Assembly: GCF_020782115.1 (NCBI RefSeq)
Contig: NZ_JAJGMW010000012.1
Coordinates: forward strand, 1 to 64,000
DNA from: Leeuwenhoekiella parthenopeia
Lineage (GTDB): Bacteria > Bacteroidota > Bacteroidia > Flavobacteriales > Flavobacteriaceae
Length of the DNA: 64,000 nucleotides
Direction: 5' to 3'
Shown here: positions 56,932 through 64,000 of the stretch, one piece after another
How positions within the stretch are numbered: the first letter of the stretch is position 1
Layout: each line of letters begins with the position of its first letter
The notes under the pieces: generated by a model
The model's input: the letters and a program-made list of their open reading frames with translations, nothing else
Database searches by the model: none
What the model was told of the DNA's origin: nothing
Program-made: the position numbers and the translations under genes

Positions 56932-58053
56932 ATGAAAAAGAAAATACAAGGTCGGGGATTTGTATTCAAAAGCTATGATGCACCCCGACAATCGCTTTTT
57001 GAACAATTGCTTGAAACTTTTAAAGAACTCATTACGCATACTTCGGGTGATTTTGATGAAGCGATGGACTGGCTTAAGGAACTTGATAAAGAGTATAATC
57101 TCACTAATGAAGATTATACCCTGGACGATTTTGTTCAGGAGCTTAAAGACAAAGGTTATATCAGAGAAGAGATTGAACCTGATGGAACGGGTGGTATTTC
57201 TATTACCGCAAAAACCGAGCAGGCCATTCGCAAACGGGCTTTAGAACAAATTTTTGGCAAGATGAAACGCAGCGGTGCCGGAAATCACCGCACCAATCAC
57301 ATTGGCCGGGGTGACGAGCATACCGGTGAGTACCGTGAGTACCGTTTTGGTGATGCGCTCGAACGTGTTTCTATGACCGAAAGTCTTAAAAATGCTCAGA
57401 TAAACAATGGGTTAGGGGCTTTTGATTTAACCGAACGGGATTTGATCGTCGAAGAAACCCAGCACAAGGCTCAAATGAGTACCGTGTTGATGATAGACAT
57501 CAGTCACAGTATGATTTTGTATGGCGAAGACCGTATAACGCCTGCTAAAAAAGTGGCGATGGCCCTTGCCGAACTCATTACCACCCGATATCCAAAAGAT
57601 ACTTTAGATATCATTGTATTTGGTAATGATTCGTGGCCGATCAAGATTAAAGATTTGCCTTATTTACAGGTAGGCCCGTATCATACCAATACGGTAGCGG
57701 GCTTGCAGTTGGCGATGGATATTTTGCGCCGCAAGCGTAACACCAACAAGCAGATTTTTATGATCACAGACGGTAAGCCAAGCTGCGTGCGGGAGCCAGA
57801 CGGATTTTATTATAAAAACAGTGTGGGGCTTGACGAATACATTGTAAACAAGTGCTATAGTATGGCCAGCCAGGCTCGCAAGCTCAAAATCCCCATTACC
57901 ACCTTTATGATTGCTCAGGATCCGTATTTGATGCGTTTTGTGCGTGAATTTACGCAGGCTAATCAGGGTAAGGCATTTTATACCGGCTTGCAGGGACTGG
58001 GCGAAATGATTTTTGAAGATTACGAGACTAACAGAAAAAAGCGAATACGTTAA
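56932..58053 (+). CDS. VWA-domain protein partner of a MoxR-like AAA+
   Basis: A 373-residue protein. The first 140 residues are helical and basic-to-acidic; a von Willebrand factor A domain follows (about 180-365) with a complete MIDAS: Asp189-Ser191-Ser193 (DISHS), the Thr in YHTNTVAGL and Asp in MITDGKPS. VWA proteins encoded beside MoxR AAA+ ATPases are thought to act with them as chaperone or metal-insertion systems. The stop overlaps the sulfurtransferase start (TAATG), and the AAA+ gene is the third of the operon, so VWA, sulfurtransferase and AAA+ are co-expressed. The client is unknown. Confidence 0.88.
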   Translation: MKKKIQGRGFVFKSYDAPRQSLFEQLLETFKELITHTSGDFDEAMDWLKELDKEYNLTNEDYTLDDFVQELKDKGYIREEIEPDGTGGISITAKTEQAIRKRALEQIFGKMKRSGAGNHRTNHIGRGDEHTGEYREYRFGDALERVSMTESLKNAQINNGLGAFDLTERDLIVEETQHKAQMSTVLMIDISHSMILYGEDRITPAKKVAMALAELITTRYPKDTLDIIVFGNDSWPIKIKDLPYLQVGPYHTNTVAGLQLAMDILRRKRNTNKQIFMITDGKPSCVREPDGFYYKNSVGLDEYIVNKCYSMASQARKLKIPITTFMIAQDPYLMRFVREFTQANQGKAFYTGLQGLGEMIFEDYETNRKKRIR

Positions 58054-58880
58054 TGCAGCGTTTCACTCTAATCGAGGTTAAAGAGCTTTCCGCAATGCTT
58101 GATGATCCTGATCTGGTATTGCTTGATTGCAGTCTGAAAAAGACCGCATCCGGGAAGGAGTTTGATCTAAATGGTAAAACCATTCCCGGAGCGCGTTTTT
58201 TTGATCTTGAGAATACGTTTAGCGATGCTGAAAGTGACTTTCCCAACACCCTGCCTCAGACTCAGGATTTTGAGCGAAAGGCAAGAGCCTTAGGGATTAA
58301 TACCGATTCAAAACTTGTTGTTTTTGATGCGGGAGGGATTTACTCGAGTCCAAGAGTCTGGTGGATTTTTCAGGTGATGGGGCACAAGCACGTTAGAGTA
58401 TTGAATGGTGGTTTGCGGGCCTGGAACGAGGCAGGTTTCCCGCTTGCGGAAGGTTTTAAAAGTGATTTTAAAGCAGGAAATTTTAAAGCAGCATTTGATG
58501 CCGGCAGCGTCAAATCTTTTGAGGATATTGAGCTGAATACCGATGCTCCAAAGTTTACACTTGTAGACGCGCGTTCTTCCGGAAGGTTTCAGGGTATTGA
58601 CCCGGAGCCCCGGCCGCATTTGCAGAGTGGGAGTATTCCACAATCGGTAAATCTTCCTTTTCAGGATGTTTTAGAAGGTGGAAAATTTAAACCCAAAACC
58701 GAATTGTATAAGCTGTTTGAAGAGCGTTCCCTGTTAACTGATAAACTGGTTTACAGTTGCGGATCGGGTCTTACAGCCTGTATCATTATGCTGGCAGGCG
58801 AAATTGCCGCTCAAAAAGGAATACAGCTGTACGACGGCTCGTGGACCGAATGGGCCGAATTAAAAAAATTGAAAAAGTAA
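58053..58880 (+). CDS. Sulfurtransferase (thiosulfate/3-mercaptopyruvate type)
   Basis: A 275-residue protein of two rhodanese domains. The N-terminal domain (about 1-135) is inactive-like; the C-terminal domain (about 150-270) has the active-site loop CGSGLTA with Cys236 and LVDARSSGRFQG, SGSIPQSVNLPF typical of the SseA/TST group. The loop CGSGLTA lies between the CG(S/T)GVTA form of mercaptopyruvate sulfurtransferases and the CRKGVTA of thiosulfate enzymes, which favours 3-mercaptopyruvate as sulfur donor. It sits between the VWA and AAA+ genes with a one-base overlap upstream. That context may hint at sulfur use by the AAA+/VWA system, or may be accidental. Confidence 0.92.
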   Translation: MQRFTLIEVKELSAMLDDPDLVLLDCSLKKTASGKEFDLNGKTIPGARFFDLENTFSDAESDFPNTLPQTQDFERKARALGINTDSKLVVFDAGGIYSSPRVWWIFQVMGHKHVRVLNGGLRAWNEAGFPLAEGFKSDFKAGNFKAAFDAGSVKSFEDIELNTDAPKFTLVDARSSGRFQGIDPEPRPHLQSGSIPQSVNLPFQDVLEGGKFKPKTELYKLFEERSLLTDKLVYSCGSGLTACIIMLAGEIAAQKGIQLYDGSWTEWAELKKLKK

Positions 58881-58895
58881 AATAAAAATTGAAAA

Positions 58896-60359
58896 ATGAG
58901 TAAACCGAACATTGCAACACTGGGCGAACTAAAAAAATCGGGCTATACCAGCCGAAGTATTAAAGATGAGTTACGCACCAATTTGCTGAAGAATATAAAG
59001 AACGGAGTTCGTTCATTTGAAGGGATTCACGGGTATGAGTACACCGTCATTCCCGAATTGGAACGCGCCATTCTCTCTAAACACAACATCAACTTACTGG
59101 GACTGCGCGGTCAGGCCAAGACCCGTCTTGCGCGTTTGATGGTACAGTTGCTTGATGAGTGGGTGCCGGTGGTCGAAGGCTCTGAATTAAATGACGATCC
59201 TTTAAAACCACTTTCGCGCTATGCGAAAGAGCTTATTGCCGAAAAAGGCGATGATACCCCCATTACCTGGCTGCATCGGGACGATCGTTTTGCCGAAAAA
59301 CTGGCCACTCCAGATGTTACCGTAGCCGATTTAATAGGGGATGTAGATCCCATTAAAGCTGCAAATTTAAAACTGAGTTATGCTGACGATCGCGTAATTC
59401 ATTTTGGGATGATCCCACGGGCCAACCGCTGCATTTTTGTAATTAATGAATTGCCCGATTTACAGGCGCGTATTCAGGTTGCCCTGTTTAATATTTTGCA
59501 GGAAGGAGATATTCAGATACGTGGATTTAAATTGAGACTTCCTTTGGATCTTCAGTTTGTATTTACTGCAAATCCGGAAGATTATACCAATCGTGGAAGT
59601 ATTGTAACTCCACTAAAAGACCGTATCGGGTCGCAGATTCTTACACATTATCCCGAAAATATAGAAATTGCCCGAACGATCACCCAGCAGGAGGCTAAAC
59701 GCGATGAGCGTTCAGAAGACAGCATTTATGTTCCTTCCTTAGCTAAGGATTTGCTGGAGCAAATAAGTTTTGAAGCGCGTAACAGCGAGTATATTGATGC
59801 TAAAAGCGGTGTTAGTGCCCGTATGAGTATAACCGCTTATGAAAATCTGTTGAGCACGGCAGAGCGCAGAGCTCTTATTGCCGGTGATGAACAGACGATG
59901 GTGCGTTTAGGAGACTTTATGGGAATGATACCTGCTATAACGGGTAAAGTAGAGCTGGTTTATGAAGGAGAGCAGGAGGGAGCCGCTAATGTCGCGCAAA
60001 CCCTAATTGGTGATGCGATCAAGACCCTCTTTATTACCTATTTCCCTGAAATTAAGAAACTGGAGAAGCAAAGCGAAAAAAGTCCGTATGATGATATAGT
60101 TTCCTGGTTTTTTGATGAGACCGATTTTAGGTTACTCGATGATTTGAGCGAAACGGAGTACAAAAAGACTTTAGATTCAATCACTCCGCTGGAAGAATTG
60201 ATCAATACTCAATTACCCGATCTGAATTTGAAAGACAAATACTTTATGAAGGAATTTGTGCTCTGGGCTTTGGTAGAATATAAGAAGCTGAGTAAGTACC
60301 GTCTTTCTGATGGTATTCGATTTAATGATGTTTACGGCAGCTACATCAAAGGATTGTAG
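58896..60359 (+). CDS. MoxR/BchI-like AAA+ ATPase
   Basis: A 487-residue AAA+ protein of the MoxR/magnesium-chelatase-I type. Walker A reads GLRGQAKT (residues 69-76), with Ala where the canonical motif has its third Gly; Walker B is CIFVINEL (Asn184, Glu185, so the usual Asp is replaced by Asn); sensor 1 is FTANPED, and the arginine finger region is near PLKDRIGSQ. The second half is an all-helical lid. These substitutions recur in Bacteroidota relatives, so the protein is probably still a working, though atypical, ATPase. It is the last gene of the VWA-sulfurtransferase-AAA+ operon; a perfect bidirectional terminator follows. Confidence 0.87.
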   Translation: MSKPNIATLGELKKSGYTSRSIKDELRTNLLKNIKNGVRSFEGIHGYEYTVIPELERAILSKHNINLLGLRGQAKTRLARLMVQLLDEWVPVVEGSELNDDPLKPLSRYAKELIAEKGDDTPITWLHRDDRFAEKLATPDVTVADLIGDVDPIKAANLKLSYADDRVIHFGMIPRANRCIFVINELPDLQARIQVALFNILQEGDIQIRGFKLRLPLDLQFVFTANPEDYTNRGSIVTPLKDRIGSQILTHYPENIEIARTITQQEAKRDERSEDSIYVPSLAKDLLEQISFEARNSEYIDAKSGVSARMSITAYENLLSTAERRALIAGDEQTMVRLGDFMGMIPAITGKVELVYEGEQEGAANVAQTLIGDAIKTLFITYFPEIKKLEKQSEKSPYDDIVSWFFDETDFRLLDDLSETEYKKTLDSITPLEELINTQLPDLNLKDKYFMKEFVLWALVEYKKLSKYRLSDGIRFNDVYGSYIKGL

Positions 60360-60383
60360 CAGCTACAGATTTTAAATACAATA

Positions 60384-60419
60384 AAAAAATCCCGACAGTA
60401 CAGACTGTCGGGATTTTTT
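60384..60419. terminator. Bidirectional terminator
   Basis: AAAAAATCCCGACAGT (60384-60399), loop ACAG, ACTGTCGGGATTTTTT (60404-60419): a perfect 16-base stem between the AAA+ gene and the convergent OmpA gene. Confidence 0.92.
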
Positions 60420-60435
60420 ATTGGAGTACTTTTTT

Positions 60436-62316
60436 TTAATTGATGATGGTAAACTCACTGCGACGGTTTTCGTCCTGTTGTGCATCGGTACAGTCCATTT
60501 CAGTACAGTTGTTGATGGGGTCAGACTCGCCGTAACCCTTTGCCGTAAGACGATCTGCATCTATACCCTTAGAAATAACATAATCCCGGGTAGACTGCGC
60601 ACGACGCTCAGACAATTGCTGATTATAGGTATCTGAACCGCGCATATCGGTATGCGACGCGATTTCTACTTTCATTTCCGGATATTTAGTGAGTATAGCA
60701 ACTAATTTGTCTAAAGTTGTCGCTGCATCGGGACGTATGTTTGATTTATCAAAGTCAAAGTAGATTTTCTCAAGATTGATCTGCGTAAGCTGGTTACGAT
60801 CATTAACCACCACGATTTCTTCGGTATCTGCATAGGCTTCCATATATAACCTTAAAGCGGTCTTGGTATTGCGGGAATATTCGATACGCACATCTTTTTC
60901 AATAGGTACATAGAGTTCTTTGGAAGCCTTCACCTTATAAAAACTATTGGGACGTACATCAAACTTAAAGCTGCCTTCTTCATCTGTAACCTCGGTAATA
61001 AGTGTTCCGGTTTCCGGTCTGAAGAGGGTTACTTTAGCTCCGGGTATAGGCTCCAACGTTTTTTTGTTATCTACGTTACCAATGATCTGATAGTTAATAT
61101 TTGGCAATGTTTCAAAACGGTATAATTTATCTTTTTCGGTTCGGTTTGATGAAAAATACCCGGTACCCTCATTTTCTTTCATAATCAATGCAAAATCATC
61201 TGCATTGGAGTTTATAGATGAACCTAAATTGTAAGCATCCGCAAAAGTTTCGCCCGAAACCTTACTGCGATACAGGTCAAGACCTCCAAGCCCTTCGGCA
61301 CGATTAGAAGCAAAGTACAGATTGCCGGCATCAGAAATAAACGGAAACTGCTCTAGTTTATCGCTGTTGATACGATTGCCCAGGTTTACAGGAGTAGCGA
61401 AGGAGCCGTCCTCGTTCAGGTTTACTTTATAAATATCAAAGCTTCCAAAACCACCGGGCATATCACTGCTGAAGTACAGGGATTTCCCATCGGGGCTTAA
61501 AGCAGGATGCGCGACAGAGTATTGTTTAGAATTGATGGGAAGCAGGGTTATGTTGCCCCACTGACCGTTTACCAGCTCTGCACTGTAGATTTGCAATACG
61601 GCAATTTTAGCATCGTTAATACGGGTAAAGTCATCGCTGGTACGGGTAAAGTACATCTTCCTGCCGTCTGCACTAAATACCGCGTTGCTCTCGTGCGTAT
61701 CGGTATTGATCATTCCGGGGAAAAGGCCGTCATCTGTAATTGCGCTTCCGTTTACATTGGCATAATAGAGATCAAGATAGGGTCTTCCTGTCCACGGATA
61801 GACAGGTCTTGCCGCGTTTCGGTCTGAAGCAAAAATGATTTGACGGTCGTAATAGGCAGCGCCAAAATCATTGTAAGCAGAAGCAGCATCCAGAATTTCC
61901 GGAAAGAAAAACTGCTCAACTTCTTCATCCAGATCTTCAATTCCCTGAAGGATATTTACTTCTTCACCGGTATAGCTGGTAAGCAATTCATTTGCCTTGG
62001 CATAATCTTTACTGCGCTTGGCAGCATCTGCATATCTAAAGATCACAGCCTTATCCTGATCGGGTTTAAGTTCCCATAACCGGGCATAGGTCTCTACAGC
62101 TTTGGCAGCATTTTGAGTATAGTAATACGACTCTGCCAGATTTTTTGTGGCCAGCGTGTCTAGCGGTGTTTGTTCGGCTTCTGCCGTATATGCCTCAATA
62201 GCTTCGGTATAGGCTTTATTTGCATAAAGCTTATGAGCCATTTTAAGGTCTTTACTTTGAGAATATCCTAACCGGCAGGCAGCTAGCAGAATAACGAAGA
62301 GGGTAATATTTTTCAT
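60436..62316 (-). CDS. OmpA-family protein with TPR and PD40 repeats
   Basis: A 626-residue envelope protein. After a signal peptide (MKNITLFVILLAACRLGYS) come TPR-like helices (about 25-110), a PD40/WD40-like propeller (about 150-400) with repeats such as HPALSPDGKSLYFSSDMPGG, a carboxypeptidase-regulatory-like strand block near 415-480, and an OmpA peptidoglycan-binding domain (about 515-626) with INLEKIYFDFDKSNIRP and IASHTDMRGSDTYNQQLSERR, quoted in part. Such proteins are linked to type IX secretion partners. It is the third gene of the trio whose others are a PorP/SprF protein and a CHU_C adhesin. It should join the outer membrane to the cell wall. Confidence 0.93.
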   Translation of the reverse strand: MKNITLFVILLAACRLGYSQSKDLKMAHKLYANKAYTEAIEAYTAEAEQTPLDTLATKNLAESYYYTQNAAKAVETYARLWELKPDQDKAVIFRYADAAKRSKDYAKANELLTSYTGEEVNILQGIEDLDEEVEQFFFPEILDAASAYNDFGAAYYDRQIIFASDRNAARPVYPWTGRPYLDLYYANVNGSAITDDGLFPGMINTDTHESNAVFSADGRKMYFTRTSDDFTRINDAKIAVLQIYSAELVNGQWGNITLLPINSKQYSVAHPALSPDGKSLYFSSDMPGGFGSFDIYKVNLNEDGSFATPVNLGNRINSDKLEQFPFISDAGNLYFASNRAEGLGGLDLYRSKVSGETFADAYNLGSSINSNADDFALIMKENEGTGYFSSNRTEKDKLYRFETLPNINYQIIGNVDNKKTLEPIPGAKVTLFRPETGTLITEVTDEEGSFKFDVRPNSFYKVKASKELYVPIEKDVRIEYSRNTKTALRLYMEAYADTEEIVVVNDRNQLTQINLEKIYFDFDKSNIRPDAATTLDKLVAILTKYPEMKVEIASHTDMRGSDTYNQQLSERRAQSTRDYVISKGIDADRLTAKGYGESDPINNCTEMDCTDAQQDENRRSEFTIIN

Positions 62317-62333
62317 AGTCCTAGTGCTGTAGT

Positions 62334-63278
62334 TTAAAAGAAACGGGGAGATTTGCGATAAGACGGGATGTCGCTGAAGATATCAAAATCAAAGAGCACC
62401 ATCACTTCATGGCTTCCGTTGTTGTACTGTCCCAGATTAGAGGTGGTGTAGTCGTAAGCATAGCCCACGCGTATTCCGGGAGTGACTTCAAAGTTTACCA
62501 TTCCGGTAACTGCATCATCAATGCGATAACCTATACCTGCCTCAAAACGCTGATAAAAGCGAACGTTAGTATTTACATCAATGCTAACCGGAGCTCCATT
62601 TACCCAGCGAGCCATAAATGACGGCTTGATCTGGAAATCTGCCGAAGGTTCAAAAACGTAACCTCCGGTAAGAAAGTAATGGGTGTTTTCGCTTCCCAGA
62701 CGTTGCACGCCATCCTGATCTTCTATGTGTTTTGAAGCAACCAGGTTGGGAGCAGAGAGCCCTACATAGTATTTTTCAGAAAAATAATAGGCACCTATAC
62801 CGATGGTAGGATAGGTCTGATTGATATTCTGCTGAAACGAAGGGTCTGTTGCCGGTCCGCCGGTTCCCAGCTGAATGTTGCTAAAATCGGTACTAAAAAA
62901 CGATGCACCTGCCTTAAGACCTAAAGAGAGGGTTGCGTTTTCCTGTACTCTGAGCTTATAGGCAAAATCCGCATTAAGGTTGGTTTCCTGCACCACATTG
63001 CCTATTTCATCGTGAACCAGGTTAAGTCCCAGTTCGACGTTATCAGACATCGGTAAATGACCGAAAAAGCTGGCTGTTGTGGGAGCGCCATCTATTCCTA
63101 CCCATTGTGAGCGGTAGAGCGCACCTACTTTGGCTTGGTTTACTGAGGCGTAAGCAGGGTTGATTACGCTCATATTGTACATATACTGTGTGTACTCAGG
63201 ATCTTGCTGTCCATACATGCTACCGCAAAAAAGGACAAGACCTGCAAATACTGTAAATATTGAAGTTGAAATTTTCAT
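62334..63278 (-). CDS. Type IX secretion PorP/SprF-family membrane protein
   Basis: A 314-residue outer-membrane protein of the PorP/SprF family. It starts with a signal peptide (IFTVFAGLVLFCGSMYGQ) and QDPEYTQYMYNMSVINPAYAS, the hallmark of the family, followed by ALYRSQWVGIDGAPTTASF and a barrel with strands ending in GYAYDYTTSNLGQYNNGSHE. PorP/SprF proteins are paired with large CHU_C-domain adhesins that need them for export and anchoring at the surface by type IX secretion. The gene lies between the partial CHU_C gene (15 bases upstream) and the OmpA-family gene (17 bases downstream), the classic three-gene unit. Confidence 0.95.
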   Translation of the reverse strand: MKISTSIFTVFAGLVLFCGSMYGQQDPEYTQYMYNMSVINPAYASVNQAKVGALYRSQWVGIDGAPTTASFFGHLPMSDNVELGLNLVHDEIGNVVQETNLNADFAYKLRVQENATLSLGLKAGASFFSTDFSNIQLGTGGPATDPSFQQNINQTYPTIGIGAYYFSEKYYVGLSAPNLVASKHIEDQDGVQRLGSENTHYFLTGGYVFEPSADFQIKPSFMARWVNGAPVSIDVNTNVRFYQRFEAGIGYRIDDAVTGMVNFEVTPGIRVGYAYDYTTSNLGQYNNGSHEVMVLFDFDIFSDIPSYRKSPRFF

Positions 63279-63293
63279 CGAATTAATCCTTTT

Positions 63294-64000
63294 TTATCGG
63301 TTAAGATATACGTTACCTTGTTTTGGAGCGGTCTGGCCGTCGTTGAAGTTTATGATGTAGAAATAAACACCGTTGGGAAGGGTATTGCCTCCCAGGTTAT
63401 TGGTATTGGCCTGGCCATTCCAAAAGCCTGTTGCTGTGTTGCCTTTAAACACGACACTACCATTACGGTTAAATATTTCAATGCTGTAATCGGGATAGAT
63501 GATGTCTATATTTTTCATTTCAAAAACATCATTGATGCCATCTCCGTTAGGTGAGAATCCGTTAGGGATAAATACCGAATCACAACCACTTAGGTCAACC
63601 GTAATGGCAAGACGCTGCGAACTCTCGCAACCACTGGCGGAATTAACGATACCCAGGTAATACGTAGCATTGTCTGCAAGAGCCGTGTTTGCACTAAGAG
63701 CAGCACCACCGGTAGCCGCATTATACGTAACCACGGTAAGCGAACTGTTAACACGCGCTTCAAGATCAGCGATAGTAGGTGAGTCATTAATACAGAATAC
63801 TTCAGCATTTGCAGCCAGAGTAGGAGCAGCAGGATCTTCTGCAACAAACGAGGCAGCAGGAGCACCTACATTTACAGAACTACAGGTTGTTGTGAAATTT
63901 TGTACATCAACAATCGTAAGGGTTGTACTGCCACTGTTAACAATTAATGCCGCATCCAGATCTATGGTAGCCGCTCCTGCGCTAAATGAGAGGGTCTCCG
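63294..64000 (-). CDS. CHU_C-type T9SS adhesin, 3' part (truncated by window)
   Basis: The open frame runs off the right edge, so only the C-terminal 235 residues of what is probably a very large adhesin are present. The end is the type B sorting signal: FIPNGFSPNGDGINDVF, then IEIFNRNGSVVFKG, GFWNGQ and LPNGVYFYIINF, which match the gliding motility-associated C-terminal (CHU_C, TIGR04131) domain. The preceding part has Ig-like repeats with SGCESSQRLAITVDLSGC and FCINDSPTIADLEARV motifs. The first in-frame GTG at 63734 is inside the gene and is not the start. Its partner PorP/SprF gene is 15 bases downstream. Confidence 0.92.
   Translation of the reverse strand, partial: ETLSFSAGAATIDLDAALIVNSGSTTLTIVDVQNFTTTCSSVNVGAPAASFVAEDPAAPTLAANAEVFCINDSPTIADLEARVNSSLTVVTYNAATGGAALSANTALADNATYYLGIVNSASGCESSQRLAITVDLSGCDSVFIPNGFSPNGDGINDVFEMKNIDIIYPDYSIEIFNRNGSVVFKGNTATGFWNGQANTNNLGGNTLPNGVYFYIINFNDGQTAPKQGNVYLNR

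Noticed and set aside
63590-63865. Leu-rich minus-strand frame near the right edge
   Set aside because: It is an out-of-frame reading of the CHU_C adhesin gene, which is open through the same stretch with clear domain motifs.

Overview
The window looks like chromosome of a member of the Bacteroidota, most likely a (marine) Flavobacteriaceae. The grounds are a type IX secretion trio at the right end (CHU_C-type sorting domain, PorP/SprF, OmpA), Bacteroidota-type -7 promoter boxes of the form TAnnTTTG in front of several genes, DUF4252 lipoproteins behind an ECF sigma factor, LytS/LytTR signalling with 2TM-domain proteins, CHRD-repeat lipoproteins, and the usual lack of strong Shine-Dalgarno sequences. 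No rRNA, tRNA, phage, complete insertion sequence or CRISPR array was seen.

Layout. 1-2.5 kb: AT-rich accessory stretch with three small orphan genes, a non-coding element resembling those that flank gene-cassette-like ORFs in Bacteroidota, a membrane-anchored protein, and a decayed copy of the 3' end of the neighbouring thioesterase gene. 2.5-5.5 kb: thioesterase, small secreted protein, a ParDE-type toxin-antitoxin pair, RmuC. 5.5-10.7 kb: a vitamin B12 uptake locus, btuFCD-like ABC genes on the minus strand and a riboswitch-controlled TonB receptor on the plus strand. 10.8-13.8 kb: two tandem S41 protease lipoproteins. 13.9-15.9 kb: ECF sigma factor, probable anti-sigma protein and two DUF4252 proteins. 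16-19.4 kb: pta-ackA. 19.4-22.7 kb: purB with a small membrane ORF at its stop codon, a HEAT-like protein, a haem-binding protein and a sirtuin. 22.8-27.9 kb: two long CHRD-repeat lipoproteins, the most unusual loci here. 27.9-35.6 kb: TrmH-type methylase, DEAD-box helicase, RdgB, a VIT-family transporter, XdhC/MocA, RpiA. 35.7-39 kb: an HxlR-controlled reductase and sulfur-handling rhodanese/beta-lactamase-fold genes. 39-42.7 kb: a giant metallophosphoesterase/Omp85-like fusion. 42.9-45.6 kb: LytS-2TM-LytTR signalling operon. 45.6-50.6 kb: DUF2254, a LETM1-like protein, ECF sigma/anti-sigma pair, Cu/Zn SOD. 50.7-52.6 kb: divergent lipid kinase and App1-type phosphatase. 52.8-56.8 kb: a VPS10/BNR-repeat protein and a fasciclin lipoprotein. 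56.9-60.4 kb: VWA - sulfurtransferase - MoxR-like AAA+ operon. 60.4-64 kb: OmpA, PorP/SprF and a truncated CHU_C adhesin.

Functional themes: B12 import; acetate overflow (Pta/AckA); envelope stress and secreted lipoproteins; sulfur/persulfide handling (four rhodanese-family domains in two loci); and T9SS surface display. The less-explained signals are the CHRD arrays with near-identical terminal repeats and terminators, the insertion footprint at 1.6/2.5 kb, an orphan plus-strand terminator near 48.5 kb that may end a small RNA, and two related palindromic repeats at 35.6 and 52.7 kb. All functional calls are from reading the sequence and family knowledge; no searches were run.
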